From: Bacteroidales bacterium | GTDB taxonomy: Bacteria; Bacteroidota; Bacteroidia; Bacteroidales; P3 | NCBI GenBank assembly: GCA_017962665.1 | Contig: JAGCUU010000023.1 | Span: forward strand, 62,001-126,000 | Direction of reading: 5' to 3' | DNA: 64,000 bases | Shown: positions 26,197 through 35,113 of the stretch, piece by piece | Layout of the letters: the number at the start of each line of letters is the position of its first letter | How positions within the stretch are numbered: the first letter of the stretch is position 1 | Made by a program: the position numbers and the translations under genes | The notes under the pieces: model-generated | Seen by the model: only the letters and a program-made list of their open reading frames with translations | What the model was told of the DNA's origin: nothing | Databases searched by the model: none

Positions 26197-26994
26197 TTAT
26201 TCTGAAGCGCGATCCCTGTTCATGAAGGTATAGCCCTTCATCAATCCGGTATTGGCACTGCCGATAAAACTGAGAACTATCTTGCCTTCGTCGGTGTTGC
26301 CGTATTTTTCCTTGATCACCTCTACAGCATGCGAGACAATCAGACCTTTCTGGTAAAGGATGCGGTATATATCCTGAATGTTGTTTACCTCAGCCGTGGA
26401 GAATCCTCTGCGTTGTAACCCGACAGAGTTGACTCCTGCAAACTGGATAGGATAGCGACCAGCCTTTACAAACGGTGGGATGTCCTTGTTCACCAGCGAT
26501 CCTCCCATAGTTATCACATGCGAACCGATATGGACAAACTGAAGGATAGCCGTCTTTCCTCCAAGAACCACCCAGTCGCCAACAATAATATGCCCTGCCA
26601 ATGTGGTATTGTTGGCAAAAACACAGTTGCTGCCAACCACACAATCATGCGCCACATGTACATAAGCCATTATCAGATTGTTGTCGCCAATCACAGTCTT
26701 GCCCGATGCCGCTGTTCCACGATTAATGGTACAACACTCGCGAATAACGTTGTTGTCACCAATCTCAACAGTGGTATATTCTCCGTTGAATTTCAAATCT
26801 TGTGGTATTGCAGATATCACCGATCCCGGGAATATCTTGCAATTCTTTCCAATACGTGCACCTGGGAAAATAGTCACATTTGGTCCAATCCATGTGTTGT
26901 CTCCTATGACAACATCTTCATATATCGTTGTAAAATTACTTATCTTTACGTTGTTTCCGATTTTTGCCTCAGGATGCAAATCGTAGAGAGTCAT
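26197..26994 (-). CDS. lpxA: Acyl-ACP--UDP-N-acetylglucosamine O-acyltransferase
   Basis: The 265-residue protein is a left-handed beta-helix of hexapeptide repeats (for example IGDNTWIGPNVTIFPGARIGKNC). It has the LpxA signature around HVAHDCVVGSNCVFANNTTLAGH with the catalytic histidine, QFVHIGSHVITMGGS, and the C-terminal helical part FAGVNSVGLQRRGF. It carries out the first step of lipid A synthesis. It follows lpxC by 46 bases on the same strand. The protein is complete. Confidence 0.95.
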   Translation of the reverse strand: MTLYDLHPEAKIGNNVKISNFTTIYEDVVIGDNTWIGPNVTIFPGARIGKNCKIFPGSVISAIPQDLKFNGEYTTVEIGDNNVIRECCTINRGTAASGKTVIGDNNLIMAYVHVAHDCVVGSNCVFANNTTLAGHIIVGDWVVLGGKTAILQFVHIGSHVITMGGSLVNKDIPPFVKAGRYPIQFAGVNSVGLQRRGFSTAEVNNIQDIYRILYQKGLIVSHAVEVIKEKYGNTDEGKIVLSFIGSANTGLMKGYTFMNRDRASE

Positions 26995-27040
26995 GATTCA
27001 AATATTAGTGATTATTTCAGTAATGTTGTTTGTATAAACG

Positions 27041-27961
27041 TTAAGCCAACTTTTTTATTGTTGACCTGATTTTTTTTGCCAATTCAGTGTTAGCCCTGTG
27101 GCCAGGACATCTCAAAGCAAAATGACCTTTCACAGGCATTCCAACAAGATAAATATCCCCCATAAAATCCAACAGCTTATGTCTTGCCGGCTCATTGGGA
27201 AAATATGGTTTCACCGTATTCAGTACACCATTGTCAACCTGTATACTATTCCTGTCTTTGTTGAAAAGGGCTGCCAGCCTCGACTTTTCCTCATCGCCGA
27301 GCGGCTTATCAACAAAGACCAAAGCATTGTCCAAATCGCCACCCTTTATAAGGTTTAACGACAGCAGAACCTCTACCTCATGAAGAAACACGAAAGTCCT
27401 GCATTTGGATATCTCTTTCACATAATCGTCATAAGAGGTCAGTGTTGCCCTCTGTATACCAATAAGGCCACTCTTAAACTCAATCTGACAGTCTACCCTG
27501 AAGTCTTCTGCCGGCGTAGCAACCATTTCAATGCCAGCATTCAAGTCTTCCCATCTCACCTCTTCCGTCAAACAGAGATACTTTCTCTCTACATCCTGTG
27601 TCTCTATACCCACCTCCATGATTTTCTCAACCCAAAGATGAGAACTTCCGTCCAGTATAGGTATCTCCGGGCCGTCCACCTCTATAACAGCATTGTCGAT
27701 CCTCATTCCATGTATAGCAGACATCATGTGCTCTATAGTAGACACATAAACACCACGCCGTGCCACGGTAGTACCGTGATTAGTGTCGGCCACATTATCT
27801 GCCAACACAGGTATCAATGCAGTGGGTCTGACATCGGTACGGCGTATAACTATGCCGCTGCCTGCGGGTGCAGGTATCATACAGGCATGGGTAAACTTGC
27901 CAGTATGAAGTCCCGGTCCAGACAAGGTGAAAGGTCTCTTTATTGTTGTTTGATATTCCAT
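27041..27961 (-). CDS. lpxC: UDP-3-O-acyl-N-acetylglucosamine deacetylase, not fused to FabZ
   Basis: The 306-residue protein has the LpxC landmarks: LSGPGLHTG near the start, STIEHMMSAIHGM (zinc-binding His), DGPEIPILDGSS, and the C-terminal HKLLDFMGDIYLVG (zinc ligands His and Asp) with GHFALRCPGHRANTELAK. LpxC is the committed zinc deacetylase of lipid A synthesis. In many Bacteroidota the gene encodes an LpxC-FabZ fusion of about 460 residues; here the frame ends with a normal stop and no FabZ-like sequence occurs in the 46 bases before lpxA. It is part of the guaA to lpxA minus-strand unit. Confidence 0.93.
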   Translation of the reverse strand: MEYQTTIKRPFTLSGPGLHTGKFTHACMIPAPAGSGIVIRRTDVRPTALIPVLADNVADTNHGTTVARRGVYVSTIEHMMSAIHGMRIDNAVIEVDGPEIPILDGSSHLWVEKIMEVGIETQDVERKYLCLTEEVRWEDLNAGIEMVATPAEDFRVDCQIEFKSGLIGIQRATLTSYDDYVKEISKCRTFVFLHEVEVLLSLNLIKGGDLDNALVFVDKPLGDEEKSRLAALFNKDRNSIQVDNGVLNTVKPYFPNEPARHKLLDFMGDIYLVGMPVKGHFALRCPGHRANTELAKKIRSTIKKLA

Positions 27962-28007
27962 TTCTAAATATTAAAGTATTGCTCAACGCAATATGTGATG
28001 ATTAGGA

Positions 28008-29909
28008 CTATCTAATCTTTATCAATTTATAATTAAACATCTGATAGATATCCGGACATTGGTTTTCATATCCTCCATTTGCCCCACGCTGCTTCAACCC
28101 GAAGGGGAAAAGCAGTCCGGAAGGAGAATTGAATGTCTGTGGGTTACGCCAAAATTCAGCTCCCTTCTGCCATAAAGCGGTAGCGAAATACAGCATGATA
28201 TCATGTGCTGTTCCGGCATAAAGGCTGTTTGGCTCAGTGCGAAATTTTTCCTTATATGTATCTACAAAACGCTTGTGCAACGGATTGTCATAGTCAAGAT
28301 GTCCAATAGTAACCATCGTGTAGTTTACATGCTGCAACTGATCGAAATCCAGATCATGATATTTTTCCAGATAGTTGCTTATGGTCATCAGTCTCGGAGT
28401 CTCCTTTCCCGTGGACGACAGTCTGTTAAGAAGTGTAGTTGCGTACAAATTATTTCGACTGTCTCCTTGGTCGTAAATACTCAGAATCACATTGTTGTTA
28501 GTTGTCTTCAAAGTCGACAACAATTTGTTATTGGCACTCCAATCAAACAAGGTATACTTGATATCCTTGCGAGCTTCAAGCTGCTTGAGAATCTCCTCTT
28601 TGTACAGATGTTCTTCGCTCGAGAGACTCTTGTTGTTTGAGTGAATAATATATAGCTGCCCTCCCTTGTGCTTGGAAGCCACAATGTCAAGCATACTTTT
28701 TACAGTAGACTCCGTTGAAGGCATGCATTTGACAACATAAGGATTGTCGGCGACAACCTCCACACGAGAGGAGAAGGGGTTGATAACCATCACCTGGTGT
28801 TCTTTTGCCAATGCTGCAAGTTTTTCAAAGGGCTTCTTGACCAGAAGTGCAATGACAAAGTCGGAATTGGCTACGTTATGCGACTCAAATGCCGCCGCCA
28901 CATCCTCCTCCTTGTCCGAGGTCATGTCGACCACATTGAGCACCACACTGACACCCCGCTCCTCAAGCTCATACAACGCCATGAGGATACCCTCATAGAA
29001 CTGGATAAACTCAAAGGATTTGTATTCTTTTTTTCCTCGCTGCTCAATATCGAACTTGGAAGTTGAGATACCATCTATTCTGTTAAGATATAAAGGCAGC
29101 ATTACGGTAACAAAGAGTCGATTTTTGTCCTGACGGTCACGCACCCTAAAAGGGAATTTCGATGGTGTTGAGCTGGTCAGGAACGGAGCCTTTTCCTTAG
29201 GAAAAACTGATGGCACTTCGGCAAAAGGATATGGATTTTCCACTGGGCGCCTTACTGCCAAACTGTCCGTACGCTCGCCAGACTTCTCATCCTTAGTAAT
29301 CTCCGTACTGTCGTTTTTCTTTAACGGTTCCTTGCTCTCTTCCTTTTTGACGGGGTCAACTTTCTTTACCGGTTCCTTGCTCTCCTCTTTTTTCACCGAC
29401 ACATCACTTCCATTTTTTTTGGAGAACTCGTCCTTTTCAGGGATTCGTAACATTTGTCCGGCCTTAAGCTGTTCGTTGTTCAAATCAGGATTGGCTTTGA
29501 CAAGATCTTCGACAGTGATGCCATATTCGCGGGCTATACCATAAAGGGTCTGACCCGCCTCCACCTTGACATAGTGTGCCGCAAAATGAACATCTTTTTT
29601 CTCATCCTTGACTTTCCCCTGGCTCTGTCCGACGGCAGCCATACTAAGTTCGTTTTTCGGCAGCCATACCGTGTCGCCGGGCTGCATAAGGTGTATGTCA
29701 GTCTTGATTACGGCATCATAATATTTCAACCCATAGGCTCTGGAAATCGAAAAAAGAGTCTGTCCCTTTTCAACAATATGCACATAATACTCCTTGCCTT
29801 TTATTTTCTGAGTCTGACTGGACAAAGAAATCCCTTGTGCCGTGACGGTACCCTGGACCGAGGCTATACAGAAAACAAGCGTTACAAATATAACTATTAA
29901 GCGCTTCAT
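28008..29909 (-). CDS. LysM and periplasmic-binding-protein-like fusion
   Basis: The 633-residue protein has a signal peptide ending near TAQG. Two LysM domains follow: VEKGQTLFSISRAYGL (about residues 46-85) and VEAGQTLYGIAREYGITVEDLVKANP (about 114-157). These would bind peptidoglycan. Next comes a Lys/Glu-rich repeat linker (KKEESKEPVKK-like units, about 165-220). The rest resembles the ligand-binding fold of amino-acid receptors (FVTVMLPLYLNRI, FYEGILMALYELEERG, SDFVIALLVKKPFEKLAALAKEHQVMVINPFSS, and FVDTYKEKFRTEPNSLYAGTAHDIMLY). Homologues are common near cell-wall genes in Bacteroidota, but the ligand is unknown. It begins four bases after guaA and precedes lpxC. Confidence 0.82.
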   Translation of the reverse strand: MKRLIVIFVTLVFCIASVQGTVTAQGISLSSQTQKIKGKEYYVHIVEKGQTLFSISRAYGLKYYDAVIKTDIHLMQPGDTVWLPKNELSMAAVGQSQGKVKDEKKDVHFAAHYVKVEAGQTLYGIAREYGITVEDLVKANPDLNNEQLKAGQMLRIPEKDEFSKKNGSDVSVKKEESKEPVKKVDPVKKEESKEPLKKNDSTEITKDEKSGERTDSLAVRRPVENPYPFAEVPSVFPKEKAPFLTSSTPSKFPFRVRDRQDKNRLFVTVMLPLYLNRIDGISTSKFDIEQRGKKEYKSFEFIQFYEGILMALYELEERGVSVVLNVVDMTSDKEEDVAAAFESHNVANSDFVIALLVKKPFEKLAALAKEHQVMVINPFSSRVEVVADNPYVVKCMPSTESTVKSMLDIVASKHKGGQLYIIHSNNKSLSSEEHLYKEEILKQLEARKDIKYTLFDWSANNKLLSTLKTTNNNVILSIYDQGDSRNNLYATTLLNRLSSTGKETPRLMTISNYLEKYHDLDFDQLQHVNYTMVTIGHLDYDNPLHKRFVDTYKEKFRTEPNSLYAGTAHDIMLYFATALWQKGAEFWRNPQTFNSPSGLLFPFGLKQRGANGGYENQCPDIYQMFNYKLIKIR

Positions 29910-29913
29910 ATTC

Positions 29914-31440
29914 TTATTCCCACTCTATTGTTGCAGGAGGTTTGGAACTGATGTCGTATACAACGCGGTTCACACCCTTTACACGGTTGATTATCTCATT
30001 ACTAATCTTGGCAAGAAAATCATAGGGAAGATGCGACCAGTCGGCTGTCATACCGTCCACCGACTCTACAGCCCTGAGTGCAACGACACGCTCGTAGGTA
30101 CGCTCGTCTCCCATAACTCCAACGGACTGAACCGGGAGGAGCATGCATCCTGCCTGCCACACCTTGTCATAAAGTCCCCACTCACGCAAGCCCCGCACAA
30201 ATATGTCGTCCACCTCCTGTAATACATGCACCTTTTCGGGTGTCACCTCTCCAAGCACACGAATGGCTAATCCCGGACCGGGAAAAGGATGACGGCTTAT
30301 CAACTCTTCCTTTATGCCAAGCTGACGTCCCACACGGCGCACCTCGTCTTTGAACAGGCTGCGCAACGGCTCCACAAGCTGCAACTTCATATAGTCTGGC
30401 AATCCGCCGACATTGTGATGCGACTTGATAGTCTGCGAAGGCCCCTTGACAGAACTTGACTCTATAACATCAGGATAGATAGTACCCTGTGCCAGCCAGC
30501 GGGCATCATCAACCTCCTTGGCCGCCTCGTCAAATACGTCAATAAAGGTCTTGCCTATGGCTTTGCGTTTCTTCTCAGGATCAGTGACTCCTGCCAAAAC
30601 GCTATAGAATCTCTCTTTTGCATCCACTCCTCGTACATTAAGACCCATATCGTTGTACGACTCAAGCACTCCTTCGAACTCATTCTTTCGCAACAGTCCG
30701 TTATCTACAAAAATACACTGCAGGTTATGACCGATAGCCCTGTTGAGCAGAACTGCCGCGACTGATGAGTCCACACCACCTGAGAGGCCTAAGATGACCT
30801 TATCGTTTCCAACCTTTTCGCGGATTTGTCGCACAGTCATTTCGATGAACGATTCAGGAGTCCAGCTCTGATCACAGTGACATATATCAACAACGAAATT
30901 TTTCAGCAGGGTAAGTCCATCGACAGAGTGATGAACCTCCGGATGGAACTGGATAGCGTATGTCTCTTCCCCTTCAATCTGATACCCTGCATATTTCACA
31001 TTGTCCGTAGAACAGATGCAACGGTATCCGTCCGGCACACTCTCTATGGTGTCGCCATGACTCATCCATACCTGCGAACCTACCGGAATGCCTTTCATCA
31101 ACTTTGACTCATTGTCTATCCACTGCAGATTGGCTCTGCCATATTCCCTCGTCTTCGATCCTTGCACACTTCCACCTCCGAATTTAGCAAGATACTGGGC
31201 TCCGTAACATACAGCCAACAACGGCAATTTGCCTTTTATCCCCGACATATCCGGTATTGGAGCATCGGCTGCATTGCAAGAATAGGGACTACCCGAAAAA
31301 ATCACGCCCTTGACATCGTCGGTAAGGGCTGGAATCTTGTTGAACGGATGGATTTCACAGTAAATATTCAGTTCTCGCACTTTGCGTGCTATCAATTGAG
31401 TATATTGAGAACCAAAGTCTAACACAATAATTGTGTCCAT
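29914..31440 (-). CDS. guaA: GMP synthase (glutamine-hydrolysing)
   Basis: The 508-residue protein has an N-terminal class I glutamine amidotransferase ([11 protein letters not shown] with the catalytic Cys, FHPEVHHS with the catalytic His), an ATP pyrophosphatase domain ([14 protein letters not shown]) and the GMP synthase dimerisation domain ending in PATIEWE. It converts XMP to GMP. It is the first gene of a minus-strand unit with the LysM/PBP gene, lpxC and lpxA, and is divergent from bamD. Confidence 0.96.
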   Translation of the reverse strand: MDTIIVLDFGSQYTQLIARKVRELNIYCEIHPFNKIPALTDDVKGVIFSGSPYSCNAADAPIPDMSGIKGKLPLLAVCYGAQYLAKFGGGSVQGSKTREYGRANLQWIDNESKLMKGIPVGSQVWMSHGDTIESVPDGYRCICSTDNVKYAGYQIEGEETYAIQFHPEVHHSVDGLTLLKNFVVDICHCDQSWTPESFIEMTVRQIREKVGNDKVILGLSGGVDSSVAAVLLNRAIGHNLQCIFVDNGLLRKNEFEGVLESYNDMGLNVRGVDAKERFYSVLAGVTDPEKKRKAIGKTFIDVFDEAAKEVDDARWLAQGTIYPDVIESSSVKGPSQTIKSHHNVGGLPDYMKLQLVEPLRSLFKDEVRRVGRQLGIKEELISRHPFPGPGLAIRVLGEVTPEKVHVLQEVDDIFVRGLREWGLYDKVWQAGCMLLPVQSVGVMGDERTYERVVALRAVESVDGMTADWSHLPYDFLAKISNEIINRVKGVNRVVYDISSKPPATIEWE

Positions 31441-31463
31441 AATCTAATTATTTAAATAAAATA

Positions 31464-31471
31464 CAAAATTA
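31464..31471 (-). promoter_or_regulatory. -7 promoter element of guaA
   Basis: TAATTTTG on the minus strand matches TAnnTTTG and lies 23 bases before the guaA ATG. Confidence 0.5.
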
Positions 31472-31572
31472 CACATTTTTTTTTATCCCCAAAAATTAAT
31501 CTTCCCACCGTTCCAACAATCCCTTTTTACAATATTTCACTAAAACTTTCGTTATTATTCATAAAAAATATG

Positions 31573-31580
31573 TAACTTTG
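31573..31580 (+). promoter_or_regulatory. -7 promoter element of bamD
   Basis: TAACTTTG matches TAnnTTTG and is followed by CACCCC and then the ATG at 31587. The leader would be only a few bases or absent. Confidence 0.6.
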
Positions 31581-31586
31581 CACCCC

Positions 31587-32384
31587 ATGAAAAGACTTAT
31601 CACAATAGCATTTATATTAATATCTATCAGCATATTAAGCAGCTGCAAGGGCTATGAAAAAATGCTCAAAAGCAACGATTATGATGCCAAATTCGAGGCT
31701 GCAATGAAATATTACAACGAAGAACGCTATAGTCGAGCCCGTCAATTATTCGAGAACCTTACCCTCTATTACCGAGGAAACGAGCATGCCGAAGACATTG
31801 CTTGGTACTACGGACAGAGCTTGATGAAATCGCAATACTACTACACAGCAGCATACCAATTCAAAACATTCTGCAAACGATACCCATATAGCAAGCACGC
31901 GGAAGAGGGCGCTTTTCTTTCTGCCTATTGCAAATATATGGACTCTCCTTCTTACACCCTTGACCAGACATCAACCAAGGAGGCTATTGCTGAACTTGAA
32001 GCTTTTTCCGAGCGCTACCCGCAAAGTACTCATATTCCCGAAGCAAATGCATACCTTGACGAGCTCCGCAACAAACTGATGCAGAAAGATTACGAAATCG
32101 CCTACAGCTATTATAACACCGAATCCTACCGTGCAGCCGTTGTGGCTCTCGGTACATTCCTCAACAACTACCCGGACTCCCCCCACCGCGAAGATGCCAT
32201 GTTCTATATTATCAAAGCCGGATATGAATACGCCATTAACAGCCGCGAGGATAAGATGAAAGAACGCCTACAACAGGTAGTCGGTAACTTCGACAAGTTC
32301 TCCGCAACTTTTAACAACTCCAAATACATGACGGAGTGCCAGAACATATACAATGCCTGCAAGGCCAAACTAAGGGAGATGTAA
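31587..32384 (+). CDS. bamD: Outer-membrane protein assembly factor BamD
   Basis: The 265-residue lipoprotein has lipobox LSSC (Cys20) and TPR-like helices of the YfiO/BamD family: AMKYYNEERYSRARQLFENLTLYYRG, AAYQFKTFCKRYPYSKHAEEGAFLSAYC, and later ALGTFLNNYPDSPHREDAMFYIIKAGYEYA. BamD works with BamA to fold outer-membrane proteins. A TTG at 31578 is in frame but lies within the promoter element, so ATG 31587 is the start. The genes bamD, rpoZ and coaBC are adjacent, an order seen in other Bacteroidales. Confidence 0.92.
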   Translation: MKRLITIAFILISISILSSCKGYEKMLKSNDYDAKFEAAMKYYNEERYSRARQLFENLTLYYRGNEHAEDIAWYYGQSLMKSQYYYTAAYQFKTFCKRYPYSKHAEEGAFLSAYCKYMDSPSYTLDQTSTKEAIAELEAFSERYPQSTHIPEANAYLDELRNKLMQKDYEIAYSYYNTESYRAAVVALGTFLNNYPDSPHREDAMFYIIKAGYEYAINSREDKMKERLQQVVGNFDKFSATFNNSKYMTECQNIYNACKAKLREM

Positions 32385-32441
32385 TCATCTCTTGCCCAAT
32401 AACAAAATTGATATCAAACATATTAAAACAATAACCTCACA

Positions 32442-32822
32442 ATGGAAGAAAAGAAAAAACGTCCAGTGAACACAACCATCACTCGCAACACCGAGGACTT
32501 CAGCGTAGGAACCGACAACATCTACGAGACTGTGGCTTTGCTGTCAAAACGTTCCAACCAGATCGCTAGCGACATGAAGCGCGAACTTCACAAAAAAATC
32601 GAGGAATTTTCGTCAGGTATAGACACCATGGATGAAATTTTCGAGAACCGTGAACAGATTGAAGTGGTTCGTCACTATGAGCAAATGCCCAAACCGACAC
32701 TCCAAGCCACCCAGGAATATCTAAACGGTGAACTTTACTACCGCAACCCCGCCAAAGAGGACCAGAATATGCAGCGCCTTGAAGCCATGGAAAACGAAAC
32801 CATCGCTGAAAACGCAATGTAA
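32442..32822 (+). CDS. rpoZ: RNA polymerase omega subunit (Rpb6-like)
   Basis: The 126-residue protein matches the divergent omega/Rpb6 family of Bacteroidota. The core IYETVALLSKRSNQIASDMKREL corresponds to the conserved omega motif (usually RxNQI). The C-terminal half is the lineage-specific acidic extension. It helps assemble the beta-prime subunit. It lies between bamD and coaBC, with coaBC starting 10 bases after its stop. Confidence 0.85.
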   Translation: MEEKKKRPVNTTITRNTEDFSVGTDNIYETVALLSKRSNQIASDMKRELHKKIEEFSSGIDTMDEIFENREQIEVVRHYEQMPKPTLQATQEYLNGELYYRNPAKEDQNMQRLEAMENETIAENAM

Positions 32823-32832
32823 TTAATCGGTC

Positions 32833-34050
32833 ATGTTACCCCTGCAAGGCAAACATATCATTGTCGGCATATCCGGCGGCATAGCCGCCTACAAGGCACC
32901 CATATTGGTACGCCTGTTGGTTAAGGCTGGTGCGGAAGTCCAATGTGCTGTTACGGAACACGCTCTCCAATTCGTTACCGAATTGACATTGGAAACAGTG
33001 TCAGGCCATCGCGTCTACTCTCAACTTTTCGACCACACAAACCCGCATAGCACAGAACATATCTCGCTTAAAGACTGGGGCGACGCAATGGTTGTGGCCC
33101 CTGCCACGGCAAATATTATCGGGAAGATGGCCAACGGAATTGGCGACGATGCACTCTCCACTCTTCTACTTTCATTCAGGAAACCCCTGTTTGTTTGTCC
33201 GGCGATGAACACACAGATGCTGGAGAGCTTTGCCTATAAACGCAACATACAATATCTGCGCGACAATGGAGTCTCCGTCATTGAGAGTACCACCGGTGAA
33301 CTTGCTTGCGGCACCTCAGGTAACGGACGTATGGAAGAACCTGAAAATATTGTACGATTGATGGTGTCTGCACTGTCAGACAATTCACCCCTGAGCCCGA
33401 GTCGCCATATTCTCATCACTGCCGGACCTACCTACGAGAAAATTGACGCCGTCCGCTTCATCGGCAATTTTTCCACCGGCAAGATGGGGTATGCACTGGC
33501 CGAGGAGCTTGCCTCACGCGGATGCAGGATAAGCCTTATCTCCGGCCCCACACATTTATCCACTCTACATCCCTCCATCGAACGCATAGACATAATGTCT
33601 GCTCGCGAGATGTATGACGCCGCCACACGGATCTTCCCCTCCTGCGACGCTGCCATACTCTCTGCTGCCGTAGCCGATTTCCGCCCTGAAAACGCGCCGG
33701 ATTACAAAATCAAAAAAAATAACGACAGCGACGGAATGACATTGAATCTTATTCAAAACCCAGACATTCTCGCCACGCTGGGAAAAATTAAGTCGGACAA
33801 ACAGATTCTCGCCGGATTCGCCCTCGAAACCGACAATGAACTGGAAAACGCCCAAAAGAAACTTGTCAAAAAAAACCTCGACTTCATCGTCTTAAACTCA
33901 CTCCACGACAAAGGAGCCGGATTCGGTCATGACACCAACAAAGTAACTATCATTGACCGAAACGGGGATATTGACAATGGCGAACTGAAAAGCAAGCAGG
34001 AAGTGGCTTCCGACATCGCCGACAAGCTCTTCGCAATGATGGGTGTTTAG
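32833..34050 (+). CDS. coaBC: Phosphopantothenoylcysteine decarboxylase / phosphopantothenate--cysteine ligase
   Basis: The 405-residue bifunctional protein starts with the flavin-binding CoaC part (IVGISGGIAAYKAPILVRLL, VVAPATANIIGKMANGIGDDALST, CPAMNTQM, and ELACGTSGNGRM with the catalytic Cys). The CoaB part follows from about residue 185 (ITAGPTYEKIDAVRFIGNFSTGKMGYALAEE, then AAVADFRP and the final KxNLDFIVLN-like stretch). It catalyses two steps of coenzyme A synthesis. It is complete. Confidence 0.95.
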   Translation: MLPLQGKHIIVGISGGIAAYKAPILVRLLVKAGAEVQCAVTEHALQFVTELTLETVSGHRVYSQLFDHTNPHSTEHISLKDWGDAMVVAPATANIIGKMANGIGDDALSTLLLSFRKPLFVCPAMNTQMLESFAYKRNIQYLRDNGVSVIESTTGELACGTSGNGRMEEPENIVRLMVSALSDNSPLSPSRHILITAGPTYEKIDAVRFIGNFSTGKMGYALAEELASRGCRISLISGPTHLSTLHPSIERIDIMSAREMYDAATRIFPSCDAAILSAAVADFRPENAPDYKIKKNNDSDGMTLNLIQNPDILATLGKIKSDKQILAGFALETDNELENAQKKLVKKNLDFIVLNSLHDKGAGFGHDTNKVTIIDRNGDIDNGELKSKQEVASDIADKLFAMMGV

Positions 34051-34085
34051 CATCTCTCGTCAAATAAAGCCAGAACCACACTAAT

Positions 34086-35105
34086 ATGAAAGACAAAAGC
34101 ACAATAGCACTCATTCTATCTATCGCCTCCCTCTCTCTGATGATATTCATCTTTGCCACAACCAAAAGCTCAGCGAATAAAGATTCGAAGTCCCAAAGCA
34201 AGGAAGCGACAAATGAGACAAAAAGGCCGTTAGCCAGTGCTGCTCAAATAAGCAAACACTATTCTCCACAGATCCCTGACACCCTATCTTTCGCCGGAGA
34301 GCGTGTGCCATTGGATATCTACTATGTTCGCGAGGGCCTGGACCGTGAAATGATTGTGAACACCTTCAGCCATTCAAGCACAATACTCTATTTCAAACGT
34401 GCCCACAGATATTTCCCAATAATAGAGCCAATCCTTAAGAAGAACGGCATCCCCTCTGATTTCAAATACCTCTGCGTAATCGAAAGCAGCCTCACCAACG
34501 CCACCTCACCTCAAAAAGCAAGAGGGTTCTGGCAGTTCATCAAACCTACCGCTCAGACGTACGGTCTTGATGTCAATGAAGAGATTGACATGCGTAACCA
34601 TCTGGAGTCTGCAACAGAAGCCGCCTGCAAATTCCTCAAGGTTCTCCACGACCACCTCGGAAGCTGGACTGCAGCGGCAGCAGCCTACAACTGCGGCGAG
34701 ACTGGATTGTCTAATAATATGAACAAGCAGAGCTCTTTCAACTATTACGACACACGTCTAAACCCAGAGACCGCCAGATATGTATACCGTATCCTTGCCG
34801 TCAAACAGATTATGCAACATCCTCAAGAGTACGGCTTTTATCTTCGCCACTGCGACCTATATCCATCCCTCCCCTATCGGGTAGTCACCTTGACCGGACA
34901 AAATGTAGACCTTTATGCCTTTGCAAAAAAGAATGGCACATCATACAAAATGCTGCGTGAGTTCAACCCGTGGATAATGACTGACAAACTCACCAACAAA
35001 GCGAACAAGACCTATCGTCTAAAACTGCCTGTCGCTGACGGAACATTACTTCGCAACATCATTACCGAACGCGACACCAGCAAGGCGTTTATCACTAGGA
35101 TGTGA
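34086..35105 (+). CDS. Membrane-anchored lytic murein transglycosylase (MltD-like)
   Basis: The 339-residue protein has an N-terminal hydrophobic anchor (about residues 8-25), then an SLT domain: FKYLCVIESSLTNATSPQKARGFWQFI with the catalytic Glu, TEAACKFLKVLHDHLGSWTAAAAAYNCGETG, and ETARYVYRILAVKQIM. The last 70 residues resemble a LysM-like repeat (VDLYAFAKKNGTSYKMLREFNPW). It would cleave peptidoglycan glycan strands in the periplasm. Its stop codon overlaps a possible GTG start for uvrA; the likely uvrA ATG is 8 bases beyond the stop. Confidence 0.88.
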   Translation: MKDKSTIALILSIASLSLMIFIFATTKSSANKDSKSQSKEATNETKRPLASAAQISKHYSPQIPDTLSFAGERVPLDIYYVREGLDREMIVNTFSHSSTILYFKRAHRYFPIIEPILKKNGIPSDFKYLCVIESSLTNATSPQKARGFWQFIKPTAQTYGLDVNEEIDMRNHLESATEAACKFLKVLHDHLGSWTAAAAAYNCGETGLSNNMNKQSSFNYYDTRLNPETARYVYRILAVKQIMQHPQEYGFYLRHCDLYPSLPYRVVTLTGQNVDLYAFAKKNGTSYKMLREFNPWIMTDKLTNKANKTYRLKLPVADGTLLRNIITERDTSKAFITRM

Positions 35106-35113
35106 GAACAACA

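Noticed and set aside
27380..27967. Plus-strand frame of 195 codons opposite lpxC
   Set aside because: lpxC is unambiguous on the other strand; the plus frame has no recognisable motif.
28203..29900. Several plus-strand frames opposite the LysM/PBP gene
   Set aside because: They lie wholly inside a gene with clear LysM domains and lack motifs.
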